Counted from the stretch's first letter, positions 26,272 through 34,479 are shown. The stretch is 64,000 nucleotides of DNA from Clostridium sp. DL-VIII (GCF_000230835.1 NZ_CM001240.1:938501-1002500); one strand, 5' to 3'. Notes: generated from the sequence alone by a model not told the origin. Program-made: numbers and translations.

Positions 26272-27444
26272 TTAAACAGTCTTCATCATCTCAGCAAGCC
26301 CATCTAATTTAGATGCGGCTTTTTCTTTTATGTCATCAAGAACATGGGTATAGGTATTCATTGTAACTACAATATTACTATGACCCATTAGTTTTTGAAC
26401 AGTTTTTTCTTTTTCTCCCAGCTCAAATAAACGGGTTGCATAGGTATGACGCAGATCATGGAATTTTATTATATCAAGATTATTCCCTGTTAATATATCT
26501 TTGAAACTTTGACGTAGTTTTCTACTGCTTATATATTTACCATATTTATTACAAAATACTAAATTATTATCTTCATATCTTTTAGTACTTTTAAATTTAT
26601 TTTCTGCTTGATTTAATTTATGATGTCTTAACACTGATACTAAAAAATTAGGAATATCAACCTTTCTATAGCCTTTTTGCGTCTTTGGAGTCTGAAGAAT
26701 TCTATCTATTTTGCCACGTCCTTCTTGAGTGGGATTAGAGACTTCAGCAAGAGTCTTAGTTACATTGATATATCTTTCTTTAAAATTAATATCATCCCAG
26801 GTTAACGCCAATAATTCACCTTGTCTTAAGCCACTATATAGAGCAGTCAAAAATAAAGCTTCATATGGATGATCTTTTATAATATTAACAAACTTTTTTT
26901 GTTGTTCTAATGTGAATGGATGAATCTTAGTATCTTTTGATAATTTTGTTTGCTGAGTTTCCTTGGGAAGTACTATAGCAGATGTGAAATCTTTTATTAT
27001 TATATTTGTGTTATAAGCATATTTTATACAAGGAATTATTAAAGTATTAATACTTTTAACAGTATGAGGCGTTACCCCTTTCTTTATTAAATTATTATAG
27101 TATCTTTGAATATCAGAAGCACAGATGTCTTTTATTTTAATATCTGAAAGCTCACAATCTTTTATGTGTATTCGATATATACTTTCATATAGAGTTTGGG
27201 TAGATGGTTTTATATGCAGAAATTGCACATTAAAAAGCCATTCAGTAAAAAAAGTATCAAAGAATTCTTTATTAGCAACTATATTATTATCAAGTTCAGT
27301 AGTTAAAGTTTTTATCTTACTTTCTAATTCTTTGACTGTAAGAGCATAAAGATCTTTTGGCGTTCTTAAATTTTTATGCCTGAACCTGTAAAAATAATAT
27401 TCCTTGCCAGATTTTATTTTCTTCTTGTATATCGTTTTTGCCAT
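26272..27444 (-). CDS. int: Tyrosine integrase of the tRNA-Trp prophage remnant
   Basis: A complete 390-aa phage-type tyrosine recombinase. It has an N-terminal arm-binding region (KKIKSGKEYYFYRFR), a core-binding SAM-like domain (about 60-160) and a catalytic domain with Arg207 (SGLRQGE), His329-x2-Arg332 (HDLRHTYA), His355 (LMGHSN) and the nucleophile Tyr365 (NTYTHVL). All catalytic residues are present, so the protein could still be active. It is encoded 1.6 kb from tRNA-Trp and oriented towards it. It inserts and, with an excisionase, removes the element at the tRNA 3' end. Confidence 0.95.
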   Translation of the reverse strand: MAKTIYKKKIKSGKEYYFYRFRHKNLRTPKDLYALTVKELESKIKTLTTELDNNIVANKEFFDTFFTEWLFNVQFLHIKPSTQTLYESIYRIHIKDCELSDIKIKDICASDIQRYYNNLIKKGVTPHTVKSINTLIIPCIKYAYNTNIIIKDFTSAIVLPKETQQTKLSKDTKIHPFTLEQQKKFVNIIKDHPYEALFLTALYSGLRQGELLALTWDDINFKERYINVTKTLAEVSNPTQEGRGKIDRILQTPKTQKGYRKVDIPNFLVSVLRHHKLNQAENKFKSTKRYEDNNLVFCNKYGKYISSRKLRQSFKDILTGNNLDIIKFHDLRHTYATRLFELGEKEKTVQKLMGHSNIVVTMNTYTHVLDDIKEKAASKLDGLAEMMKTV

Positions 27445-27632
27445 TATATTTACTCCTTCTATAGTTTGGATATAAACATACTTGAGAATAAATGTTACTG
27501 AAAGTTGCTATTTATAATGCTCAAGTATGTGAATTTAGTATGTGCAATTAGCCGTAGTTTATTACAAAATATAATATATATAATTAGTAATTAGATATAT
27601 TATTTATAATAAAATTATTATATTTTGGTTAA

Positions 27633-28121
27633 TTACAGACTAATTAAATAATCTAGTAAGTTATCTTTCTTTTCAACTTTAAGATATGGTTCAAAATAAA
27701 TGAAATGGTTTTCAAATTCGGCAAAAATACCATAACGTTTCTTATAATTATTAATAGTGTTTAGTAAGTGTTGTTCAGTAACCTCTAGATATTCTGCAAT
27801 TTCAAATGAATTAACTGCACCATATTCATAGGCATTGATTAAATCTTCTATTTTTACAGTGTGTTCATATCCCCACCTACGAGCTTTGATCTCTTGTTTT
27901 TTACTAACAATTTTATTGTCATCAAGAATGTTTCCGCAAGAAGTTTCATGATGTCCAATTTCTTCGCTAAGAATACATTTCTTTTCTACATTAGTAGTTA
28001 CTTTAAGATTTATTAAAATCTTATTGTTTTTATAAGCTCCCTTTAAATTTATATACATGTTTTTCTCTTTAACTTTAATACCTTTTTCTTCTGCTTCAAT
28101 TAATAAATTCTCATAACTCAC
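27633..28121 (-). CDS. ImmA/IrrE-like phage protein
   Basis: A 162-aa protein with the layout of phage ImmA-type proteins. The segment CILSEEIGHHETSCGNIL corresponds to the family's metallopeptidase helix, but the HExxH motif reads EEIGH here, as often in phage members. A C-terminal winged-helix-like part (FEIAEYLEVTEQHLLNTINNY) follows. ImmA proteins relieve CI-type repression by cleaving the repressor. It is encoded next to the XRE repressor at 28219 on the same strand, as expected for an immunity region. Catalytic activity is uncertain. Confidence 0.8.
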   Translation of the reverse strand: MSYENLLIEAEEKGIKVKEKNMYINLKGAYKNNKILINLKVTTNVEKKCILSEEIGHHETSCGNILDDNKIVSKKQEIKARRWGYEHTVKIEDLINAYEYGAVNSFEIAEYLEVTEQHLLNTINNYKKRYGIFAEFENHFIYFEPYLKVEKKDNLLDYLISL

Positions 28122-28218
28122 TTTATCACCCCTGATATTAGTAAAAAATAATTATATTTAATTCAAACAGGTAAAGTAGTTTTTTGCATTATTCAAATAA
28201 AAATTAAGATTATAAATA

Positions 28219-28581
28219 TTAAAATTCATCATTAAATAATATATCAATGTAGTCATTTAGCAATTTCAATTTTTGCGGAGTTAAATTTTTTTCTTCCAAA
28301 TGTGCAGCAACAGTATTAATCTGTTTTTGTTTTTCATGAGTAAAAGCATTTTTCAATGAAGAGCTTGGATAATTTGAAGATTTATCTTGAAAGATTTCAT
28401 CAATAGATACTTTAAGAGCAGCTGCTATTTTACTTAATAATTCTATACTTGGTTCTCTTTTATTATTTAATATATAGCTAATATGAGTAGGACTTACACA
28501 TACCATTTCTGCTAATTTCTTAGCTGAAATATTATTAATAATCATTAATCTCTTAATATTATCAGATAACACATTAAACAC
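28219..28581 (-). CDS. CI-like XRE-family phage repressor
   Basis: A 120-aa regulator with an N-terminal helix-turn-helix (ISAKKLAEMVCVSPTHISYI, with NNKREPSIELLSKIA following) and a short helical C-terminal part rather than a protease-type domain. It is divergent from the Cro-like gene at 28793 with a 211-bp control region between, the classical lysogeny-switch geometry, and next to an ImmA-like gene. It probably maintains repression of the early genes. Confidence 0.87.
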   Translation of the reverse strand: MFNVLSDNIKRLMIINNISAKKLAEMVCVSPTHISYILNNKREPSIELLSKIAAALKVSIDEIFQDKSSNYPSSSLKNAFTHEKQKQINTVAAHLEEKNLTPQKLKLLNDYIDILFNDEF

Positions 28582-28792
28582 CTCTTGAACTATTTGTTTA
28601 AGCTTATTATAAACTAGCAGTTAATATTTGGCAATAAAAACCTTTTGTAAAATGAGAAAAAGTTAGCAAATGGAGTGATAAATGTAAGAAACTTCAAATT
28701 ATAATGAACTTTAAGCTTATATGCAACTTTGTAATTAACTTTTAGTTTAATATAATATAAACAATAAGTTAATTTTTGGAAGGAGATGCCTT

Positions 28793-28987
28793 ATGAATAA
28801 AATTGATAAGCTAAGAAAAAGAAAAGCTTTAAGTTACAATGATATAGCAAAGTCAGCGAAGATATCAGCACAGTATGTATACCTTTTAGCAAAAGGAAAA
28901 AGAATAAATCCTAGTTTTGAAATAATGAAAAGCATAGCTAATGCATTAGGTGAAAAAGTAGAGACTGTATTCAATATGAATAACTAA
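28793..28987 (+). CDS. Cro-like XRE-family regulator
   Basis: A 64-aa protein consisting of just a helix-turn-helix domain (LSYNDIAKSAKISAQYVYLL, then GKRINPSFEIMKSIANAL). It is the first rightward gene from the divergent switch region and is preceded by AAGGAG. By position and size it is the Cro counterpart of the CI-like repressor, though any small XRE regulator would look the same. Confidence 0.85.
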   Translation: MNKIDKLRKRKALSYNDIAKSAKISAQYVYLLAKGKRINPSFEIMKSIANALGEKVETVFNMNN

Positions 28988-29011
28988 CGAATGGTTCAAG
29001 GGGGAGAAGGT

Positions 29012-29206
29012 ATGGAACAAAATGTAACTAAAATAGTAATAACTCCAGTAGAGTGTATAGAAATTTTAGGTTGCAGCAGGAGCATGATGTATGACAACTT
29101 ATTAAGAAGAAAAGATTTTCCTTGTTTTAGAATAGGAAAGAGAATTTTTATAAACAAAGATAAACTGCAAAATTGGATAGATAAGCAATGTGAGCATAAA
29201 AGATAG
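29012..29206 (+). CDS. Excisionase-like MerR/HTH_17 DNA-binding protein
   Basis: A 64-aa protein of the helix-turn-helix excisionase family (VECIEILGCSRSMMYDNLLR ... FRIGKRIFINKDKLQNWID). The ATG at 29012 is used because GGGGGAGAAGG immediately precedes it; an in-frame ATG at 28991 lacks a ribosome site. It may direct integrase to excision or act as a small early regulator. It lies 24 bp after the Cro-like gene in the same early operon. Confidence 0.8.
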   Translation: MEQNVTKIVITPVECIEILGCSRSMMYDNLLRRKDFPCFRIGKRIFINKDKLQNWIDKQCEHKR

Positions 29207-29281
29207 GTAGATTAGAAAGGGATTTATAAATGAATTTCAAAATCTTCAAATGTTATATCTATATTTGCAATTCAATTGGAA

Positions 29282-29305
29282 CAAGTCCATCCTGGGATGG
29301 GCTTG
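29282..29305 (+). other. Strong hairpin before the replisome-organiser gene
   Basis: CAAGTCCATC (29282) pairs with GATGGGCTTG (ending 29305) over a CTGG loop, with one T-G pair. There is no T run. It lies 39 bp upstream of the start codon at 29345, where it could tune translation or mRNA stability. Confidence 0.5.
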
Positions 29306-29344
29306 AAAGGTTTAGAAAATTTTATTTATGGGAGCGTGAAAATA

Positions 29345-30661
29345 ATGGCAGATATTAAATGGATTAAATTAGCTACTTGTATGGCTGATGATGAGAAAAT
29401 GAAATTAATAGATGCAATGCCAGAGAGAGATACAGTTCATTATTTATGGATAAGATTACTTATACAAGCAGCTAAGACTAATGCTGATGGGGAGATATTC
29501 TTATCAGAGGATATGCCATATACAGATAAAATGCTTGCTGTAATATTTTCTAGGCCTTTAGCATCAATTAAACTTGCACTGAAAACATTATCTCGTCTTG
29601 GGATGATTGAAATAGATTATGATAAAGTAATTAGAATTGTAAACTGGGACAAACATCAAAATATAGAAGGAATGGAAAGAGTACGTGAACAAAATAGAAA
29701 AAGAGCTGAGAACCATAGAGAAAAGAAAAAATTAGATAAGAAAGCAGCTAAAAGCAATAAGGAAGAGACTCATGATGATGAGGTCTTAGAAGAAGATATA
29801 GACTTAGAAAAAGATCTGGATTTGGATGAAAATAAAACCATAGAAGAAAAGAAAAATTTAGAAGAGAATAAAGCTCTAAATAAAAATGAGGCATTAGAAA
29901 AATTAGAAACTAGTGAAGAATCTTCAGAAAATACAGTTATTGATGATAAAACTAATACTGCTACTAATGAAGCAGCTAGTGATATCAGCGCGGAAATTGC
30001 TAATAATAATGAAGATCTCAGTAATAACATTATAGAAACTGTTGATAATAATTGTAATGGTACTAAAAATACTAGTAACGTTACGCAAAATGAAAGTAAC
30101 GTTACAGTAACGGAGCAGAATAAGAAAGAGATAGAGATAGAGATAGAGAATAAGAAAAAGAATAAGAAAGAGAAAAAAGAAATAGATAAAGATAAAAACA
30201 TAGAGAGTAATAAAAATTCAATTTCCAGCGAAGAAGTAAGTCAGTCTAGTCTCTTTGAGCAGCATAATAATACTAAAAGTGAATGTGCAGAAGATGAGGA
30301 TATAGATATTAAAGCCATAGAGCTTATGCATTATCATGAAAAAATAACAGGAAAAGTTGGTGTATGTGACTATATTGCACTTAGATCAGCTATTGATATT
30401 CATGGAGAAAAGCGGGTGAAGATGGCCATGGATGTCGGCTTTGAAAAAAATTGCCATGACATAAAGTATGCAATTGGAGTACTAAAAAACTGGAGGAGAG
30501 ATGGGTATCCAGAAGATCATATGGAGGTGAAGAAAAATGGGGTTAGAAGCAATGGAAAGAGTAGCACAGCAGATAAAAATGAATTTGCAGGATTCAAGCC
30601 AAAGGAACCACGAAAACTTACAGAAGATGAAAGAAAGAGAATTCAGGCAAACCTCATATAA
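29345..30661 (+). CDS. Phage replisome organiser protein
   Basis: A 438-aa phage replication initiator-type protein. The N-terminal replisome-organiser domain spans about residues 1-110 (IKWIKLATCMADDEKMKLID). A long acidic/Lys-rich low-complexity linker (about 120-300) follows, then a C-terminal DnaD-like part (IDIKAIELMHYHEKITGKVG). The start with GGAG 11 bp upstream gives MADIKW. It would bind the origin, possibly within its own gene (repeats at 30075-30113), and recruit the DnaC-like loader. Its end overlaps that gene by 125 bp in another frame. Confidence 0.85.
   Translation: MADIKWIKLATCMADDEKMKLIDAMPERDTVHYLWIRLLIQAAKTNADGEIFLSEDMPYTDKMLAVIFSRPLASIKLALKTLSRLGMIEIDYDKVIRIVNWDKHQNIEGMERVREQNRKRAENHREKKKLDKKAAKSNKEETHDDEVLEEDIDLEKDLDLDENKTIEEKKNLEENKALNKNEALEKLETSEESSENTVIDDKTNTATNEAASDISAEIANNNEDLSNNIIETVDNNCNGTKNTSNVTQNESNVTVTEQNKKEIEIEIENKKKNKKEKKEIDKDKNIESNKNSISSEEVSQSSLFEQHNNTKSECAEDEDIDIKAIELMHYHEKITGKVGVCDYIALRSAIDIHGEKRVKMAMDVGFEKNCHDIKYAIGVLKNWRRDGYPEDHMEVKKNGVRSNGKSSTADKNEFAGFKPKEPRKLTEDERKRIQANLI
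30075..30149 (+). repeat. Palindromic repeat cluster inside the replisome-organiser gene (candidate origin)
   Basis: GTAACGTTAC, itself a perfect palindrome, occurs at 30075-30084 and 30096-30105, followed by the half-site GTAACGG at 30107. Directly after come three GAGATA repeats (30128-30145) and an AAGAAA-rich purine tract. Iterons plus an asymmetric tract inside the initiator gene is a known phage-origin layout; the repeats also encode SNVT residues, so a coding explanation is possible. Confidence 0.45.
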
Positions 30662-31337
30662 GTGCAGTAAATGCTGCGATACAGGATGGATACTTATTAA
30701 GCAGGAACATATGCAGCCTCTTGCTGTAGCCTGTGAATGCAGGAAAATAGAAAAGCTAAAAAGTGAGTGGAAGTATTCAGGAATTAATGTTGAACAAAGT
30801 AAACTTACTTTCTCTAGTTTTGAAGTTTGGAATAAGGCTTCTCAAAGGATAAAGGATACTGCAGGAGCTTACTGTACTGATTTTGATGAAATTAGAGATA
30901 AGCGAAGAAATAGTATTTTATTATGCGGTCAGGTTGGCAGCGGTAAAACACACTGCAGCATTGCTGTTGCACTAAATTTTTTAAAACAAAGGATTAAAGT
31001 AGTGTATATGCCATATCGAGATGTGATTACAAAGATAAAACAAAATATGATTGATGAAGAATATTACACCAGGACCATTTCGAAGTATCAATTATGCGAG
31101 GTACTGCTTATTGATGACCTCTTCAAGGGAAAAATCAATGAAACAGATGTAAATATTATTTTTGAAATCATTAATTATAGGTATCTTAATTTTCTGCCTA
31201 TCATAGTCAGCAGTGAATTTTCTATTGATAGATTACTAGTATTTGATGAAGGAGTTGCCTCACGAATATATGAAATGTCAAAAGATTATGTGGTTGAAAT
31301 TGAGAAGGATATTAGGAATAACTATAGACTTAAGTGA
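30537..31337 (+). CDS. DnaC/IstB-like helicase-loader ATPase
   Basis: A 266-aa AAA+ protein. A Cys-rich region (CSKCCDTGW at 43-51 and CECR from 66) probably binds zinc. Walker A GQVGSGKT lies at 131-138 and Walker B LLIDDLFKG near 190-200. It resembles DnaC/DnaI loaders that place DnaB on the origin, here for phage replication. GGAGGTGA lies 5 bp before the ATG at 30537, so this start is solid even though it creates a 125-bp overlap with the preceding gene. Confidence 0.88.
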   Translation: MGLEAMERVAQQIKMNLQDSSQRNHENLQKMKEREFRQTSYKCSKCCDTGWILIKQEHMQPLAVACECRKIEKLKSEWKYSGINVEQSKLTFSSFEVWNKASQRIKDTAGAYCTDFDEIRDKRRNSILLCGQVGSGKTHCSIAVALNFLKQRIKVVYMPYRDVITKIKQNMIDEEYYTRTISKYQLCEVLLIDDLFKGKINETDVNIIFEIINYRYLNFLPIIVSSEFSIDRLLVFDEGVASRIYEMSKDYVVEIEKDIRNNYRLK

Positions 31338-31463
31338 CAATTCACAATTATCAATTATCAACTCATATGAAATGGTTTTTTATGGAAAATTTTTAAGTTT
31401 TGAATATGTATTTTAAATTTTAGGATTAAGCATAAATCAATGTGTGAAAGGAAGTTGTTTTAA

Positions 31464-31706
31464 ATGAGAGCATCAGGAATTATAAGAAATGTTGATCCAT
31501 TAGGAAGAGTTGTAATACCAAAGGAAATGAGAAAAGTAATGGAGATTAATGAAGGGGATCCAATTGAAATAGTTAAGGTTAATAATGAGATTGTTTTGAG
31601 GAAATATAGTAAGGGATGTATATTTTGTGGGAATGATGAAAATGTAAGTGAATTTAATGATTTATCTGTTTGTAGTAGCTGTAGAAAGGCTTTAGGGCAG
31701 AATTAA
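31464..31706 (+). CDS. AbrB/SpoVT-family regulator with Cys-rich tail
   Basis: An 80-aa transition-state-type regulator. The swapped-hairpin AbrB domain fills residues 1-50 (GIIRNVDPLGRVVIPKEMRK), followed by a short tail with two CxxC pairs (CIFCGND, CSSCRKAL) that may bind zinc. AAAGGAAG precedes the ATG. Similar proteins occur on clostridial phages and chromosomes. Here it lies in the prophage early operon after the helicase loader and probably acts as a DNA-binding regulator. Confidence 0.87.
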   Translation: MRASGIIRNVDPLGRVVIPKEMRKVMEINEGDPIEIVKVNNEIVLRKYSKGCIFCGNDENVSEFNDLSVCSSCRKALGQN

Positions 31707-31707
31707 A

Positions 31708-32100
31708 ATGGACAGGCCGAAAAATTTACCTAACCGCCTGGAATGCGCTTATTGTCAAAGGTGTTATAGGCATGGTGGAGAATGTCAGGGGCAAAACGTT
31801 AATATGAATGAAGATGGCTGCCTTTATTTTAAAATGGATGAAAAAGGCTGTATAAGAAATATAGATCAAAGTATACCTTTTAATCTATATAGTGATATTA
31901 CACCAGTTGGAATGTGGAAAGATGGATGGACAATATATAATGAAGAAACTGAAATCAGAATAAATAAGATATATGCCTTAAGCTGGAATGAAAGAAAAGG
32001 CTTGCTATATGTTAAATGTAATTTTGATTATTTTATTAATGAGTTTAATGAAGATTATAGAAAAGAAGCTAATAAACCAAATTTAAAGGTTATAAAATAA
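31708..32100 (+). CDS. Uncharacterised Cys-rich prophage protein
   Basis: A 130-aa protein I cannot name. The N-terminal third has six or more cysteines (CAYCQRCYRHGGEC, then DGCLYF and KGCIR), suggesting a zinc-binding module. The C-terminal part is β-rich and acidic. It begins one base after the AbrB-like stop codon, and its ribosome site (GGGCAG) lies inside that gene, so the two are probably coupled. Phage early-region context only. Confidence 0.7.
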   Translation: MDRPKNLPNRLECAYCQRCYRHGGECQGQNVNMNEDGCLYFKMDEKGCIRNIDQSIPFNLYSDITPVGMWKDGWTIYNEETEIRINKIYALSWNERKGLLYVKCNFDYFINEFNEDYRKEANKPNLKVIK

Positions 32101-32178
32101 GTCATATGAAAAAATGAATATTTTGTATTATTGATAGAGTATTAAAAGATAAAATTCTTATGAAAGGGGATAAGTAAA

Positions 32179-32934
32179 GTGGGAGGCTTATTAATTTTCA
32201 AAAATGAAAGATTTGGAGAAATAAGATGGGCGAAGGTTAATAATAAGGATTATGCAGTTGGAATTGATATAGCAAAAGCATTGGGATATAAAAATCAAAG
32301 AGATGCACTTTTAAGACATTGCAGGGGCGTCGTGAAACACGACATAGGGGTAATTACCGGAAAGAGAAAAGATGGAACGGATGCTATTCAAAATGTAGAA
32401 ATGAGTTTAATACCTGAAGGTGATATTTTTCGCCTAGCTGCAAAATCTGAATTACCAGGAGCAGAGAAATTTGAAGTATGGATTTTTGATGAGGTATTAC
32501 CTAGTATACGAAAAACAGGAATGTATGCAACAGATGAATTATTAGATAATCCAGATTTACTTATTGCTGCAGCTACTAAGTTAAAAGAAGAAAGAAAAGC
32601 AAGGCTTGAAGCTGAAAAGAAAGTAAAGTTACTAGAACCTAAAGGACAATTTTACGATGATGTTGCAGGATCTAAAGACTCTATTGAAATGGGCCATGTT
32701 GCAAAGGTTCTTGGTATAAGAAAAATGGGAAGAAATAGGCTTTTCTCATTATTAAGAGAAAAGAAAGTCTTAGATAAAAATAATGTTCCTTATCAGCAGT
32801 ATGTTGACCTAGGCTATTTTAGAGTGCTGGAGCAGAAATACTCAGTACCTAGTGGGGAAACGAAAATTAATATCAAAACAATGGTATTTCAAAAAGGGAT
32901 AGATTTTATAATGAGAAAAATTAGAGAACAATGA
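32179..32934 (+). CDS. Phage antirepressor (BRO-N/KilA-C type)
   Basis: A 251-aa two-domain protein: an N-terminal BRO-N domain (RFGEIRWAKVNNKDYAVGID, then IAKALGYKNQRDAL and EKFEVWIFDEVLPSIRKTG) and a C-terminal antirepressor KilAC-type domain (about 140-250; HVAKVLGIRKMGRNRLFSLL). Such proteins counter the phage repressor. The start is a GTG with AAAGGGG 10-15 bp upstream and is less certain than the frame. It closes the rightward early gene block. Confidence 0.88.
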   Translation: MGGLLIFKNERFGEIRWAKVNNKDYAVGIDIAKALGYKNQRDALLRHCRGVVKHDIGVITGKRKDGTDAIQNVEMSLIPEGDIFRLAAKSELPGAEKFEVWIFDEVLPSIRKTGMYATDELLDNPDLLIAAATKLKEERKARLEAEKKVKLLEPKGQFYDDVAGSKDSIEMGHVAKVLGIRKMGRNRLFSLLREKKVLDKNNVPYQQYVDLGYFRVLEQKYSVPSGETKINIKTMVFQKGIDFIMRKIREQ

Positions 32935-32965
32935 ATTATAGTATTTTATGAGGATGATATATAAA

Positions 32966-33007
32966 AAATGGAGATTTATCCTTTCAATTAGGACAAACCT
33001 CCATTTT
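32966..33007. terminator. Bidirectional terminator between antirepressor and DUF2922 genes
   Basis: AAATGGAGATTTATCCT pairs with AGGACAAACCTCCATTT, with T-rich runs on both sides. It serves two convergent genes. Confidence 0.8.
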
Positions 33008-33017
33008 TATTAAAGGA

Positions 33018-33236
33018 CTAAGCCACCTCAAATTTAGTAACTTGTCTTTGAGTCAATTGAGCGCCAGATTTTTTAACTAAATCGCCAGAATTAGTTTTGA
33101 AAATATTCTTGGAAATTATAGTTTCCATAAGTGCATTGACGTCATCTTTAGTAAGAGTAGATTTAACACCACTAACGCTTAAAGTAGTTTTTAAGCCAGC
33201 TTCAGTTAAAAAAGTCATAGCTAAAGTATATTCCAT
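33018..33236 (-). CDS. DUF2922 small protein
   Basis: A 72-aa protein matching the DUF2922 pattern (YTLAMTFLTEAGLKTTLSVS, later LTKDDVNALMETII). GGAGG lies 8 bp before the ATG. In clostridia and bacilli it is typically encoded with a DUF1659 protein, as here (43 bp apart). The function of the pair is unknown to me. Both run against the prophage genes, so they may be a moron or host genes rather than phage early genes. Confidence 0.85.
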   Translation of the reverse strand: MEYTLAMTFLTEAGLKTTLSVSGVKSTLTKDDVNALMETIISKNIFKTNSGDLVKKSGAQLTQRQVTKFEVA

Positions 33237-33279
33237 TTAACATGCCTCCAATCTTAAAAATTTACGTAAGATCATGATC

Positions 33280-33504
33280 TTATGCATTTGCTAAAATAGA
33301 AGATTCATTAATAAAGTAATCTCTAGTTTTAGCTTCCATAACATCTTTTATTGCATCAGCAACATCATAGACATTTTGAGGAGCAGCATCTGTTTTTACA
33401 CCAGAAAAAGTCTTCTTGCTGTAGATTGCGTCCCCGGCTTTATCAGTCCCACTTTGAACCTCAATGCTTAGGGATGCGGTTTCAATTGATTTAGTTACAG
33501 CCAT
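33280..33504 (-). CDS. DUF1659 small protein
   Basis: A 74-aa protein of the DUF1659 type (AVTKSIETASLSIEVQSG; KTFSGVKTDAAPQNVYDVAD). AAGGAGG precedes the ATG. First gene of a two-gene unit with the DUF2922 protein. Predicted small α/β, soluble. No function can be inferred beyond the conserved pairing. Confidence 0.85.
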   Translation of the reverse strand: MAVTKSIETASLSIEVQSGTDKAGDAIYSKKTFSGVKTDAAPQNVYDVADAIKDVMEAKTRDYFINESSILANA

Positions 33505-33640
33505 AGTTTTTTACCTCCTTCATTTTGTTTTCATAAAGGATATATGGATAAATGATTGATATTACATAAATAGATGAAAATTATTTGGTTTTCTATGAAC
33601 CAAAGAACTAAAACAGATTAAAGATATTGAAAGGATGAAT

Positions 33641-33949
33641 ATGAAAAGTGAATGTTTTATTGCAGGACAAATTAGTATATTTGATTTGCCAGTTATAGAG
33701 ATTGTAAAACCAAAGAAAATCATGATTAAAGAAGAAAATAAAGAAATAGGTAATAAGTTTGATAATATCATAAAATTATATTCACATAGCTGCAGAAGAA
33801 TAGTAAAAACACTTAGTAGAGAATTATTAGTTGAATTCGATGATAAAACTTTATATTTTAATTCTAAGGGAATAAATGAATTTAATCGTCCTATTAATGT
33901 TGGAATAATGTCAGGTGAAGAGATAGTTATTGTTAATCAGGATAAATAA
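33641..33949 (+). CDS. Uncharacterised prophage protein (102 aa)
   Basis: A small soluble protein beginning MKSECFIAGQISIFDLP, with a basic middle (SCRRIVKTLSRELL) and a β-rich C-terminal half ending EEIVIVNQDK. The ATG at 33641 is preferred over 33635 because AAAGGA is 7 bp upstream. I recognise this N-terminal pattern as recurrent in clostridial phages, without a known function. It is the last clearly intact gene of the prophage remnant. Confidence 0.65.
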   Translation: MKSECFIAGQISIFDLPVIEIVKPKKIMIKEENKEIGNKFDNIIKLYSHSCRRIVKTLSRELLVEFDDKTLYFNSKGINEFNRPINVGIMSGEEIVIVNQDK

Positions 33950-34016
33950 ATTCTACTATATGATTAAATATTTAGAAATAAGGTAAGCATTAAAATAAAA
34001 AGATTTAGGAGGATTT

Positions 34017-34193
34017 GTAGTTGATGTAATAAATAATTTAACATTATTTTTATTAGATGGGTGTGTAGTTACTATAGTGGTTACAGTAGTATATATAATA
34101 GAAATAATAAAATATGAGAAAAAGTATATGTTACTCAATGCAGAATTAGATAAGATGAAAATTAATAATATGATAAATAAAGATAAAATTTAG
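34017..34193 (+). pseudogene. Small single-span membrane ORF without a start codon
   Basis: AGGAGG at 34007-34012 is followed by an open frame (GTA GTT GAT ...) to a TAG at 34191, encoding NNLTLFLLDGCVVTIVVTVV and a charged C-terminal helix, a typical tiny phage membrane protein. No ATG, GTG or TTG lies between the preceding in-frame stop (33996) and the coding part; GTA sits where the start should be. It is probably inactivated by a start-codon mutation (GTG to GTA), or initiated at a rare codon. Confidence 0.45.
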
Positions 34194-34363
34194 GAAATTT
34201 AAAATGTATAAATGTAAATGAAAGTATTGCTAGATTTTTATGTTATAGAAGTTTTTTTATTTGAGAGAGTAGAAATTATTTTAAGTATGAGAAATAAGAG
34301 TATAGAATAAAATAGCACTACTAATTGGAGATATAGTTATTTGAAATTTATATGTATATTATG

Positions 34364-34479
34364 ACCAAAATGAGATACTTACTTATGTACTTAAAGCATA
34401 ACAGAAATATAGCTGAAAGGGTTCAACCAAATTCAATTCAACTTTATGCATTCTGTTTAGAAATGTATCTCATTTTGGT
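34364..34479. repeat. 15-bp perfect inverted repeat pair, 86 bp apart
   Basis: ACCAAAATGAGATAC (34364-34378) and its exact complement GTATCTCATTTTGGT (34465-34479) bracket AT-rich DNA at the right edge of the prophage-like genes, just after the end of the MBL gene. They could be ends of a miniature element or of a decayed insertion, or a long-loop hairpin. No target duplication is visible. 34194-34363 holds nothing I can interpret. Confidence 0.55.

Noticed and set aside
29770..30201. 143-codon minus-strand frame inside the replisome-organiser gene
   Set aside because: Serine/phenylalanine-rich shadow of the Lys/Glu low-complexity linker; no start context.
24671..34200. CRISPR array or defence island within the prophage region
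   Set aside because: No regularly spaced repeats and no cas, restriction or recognised defence domains seen.
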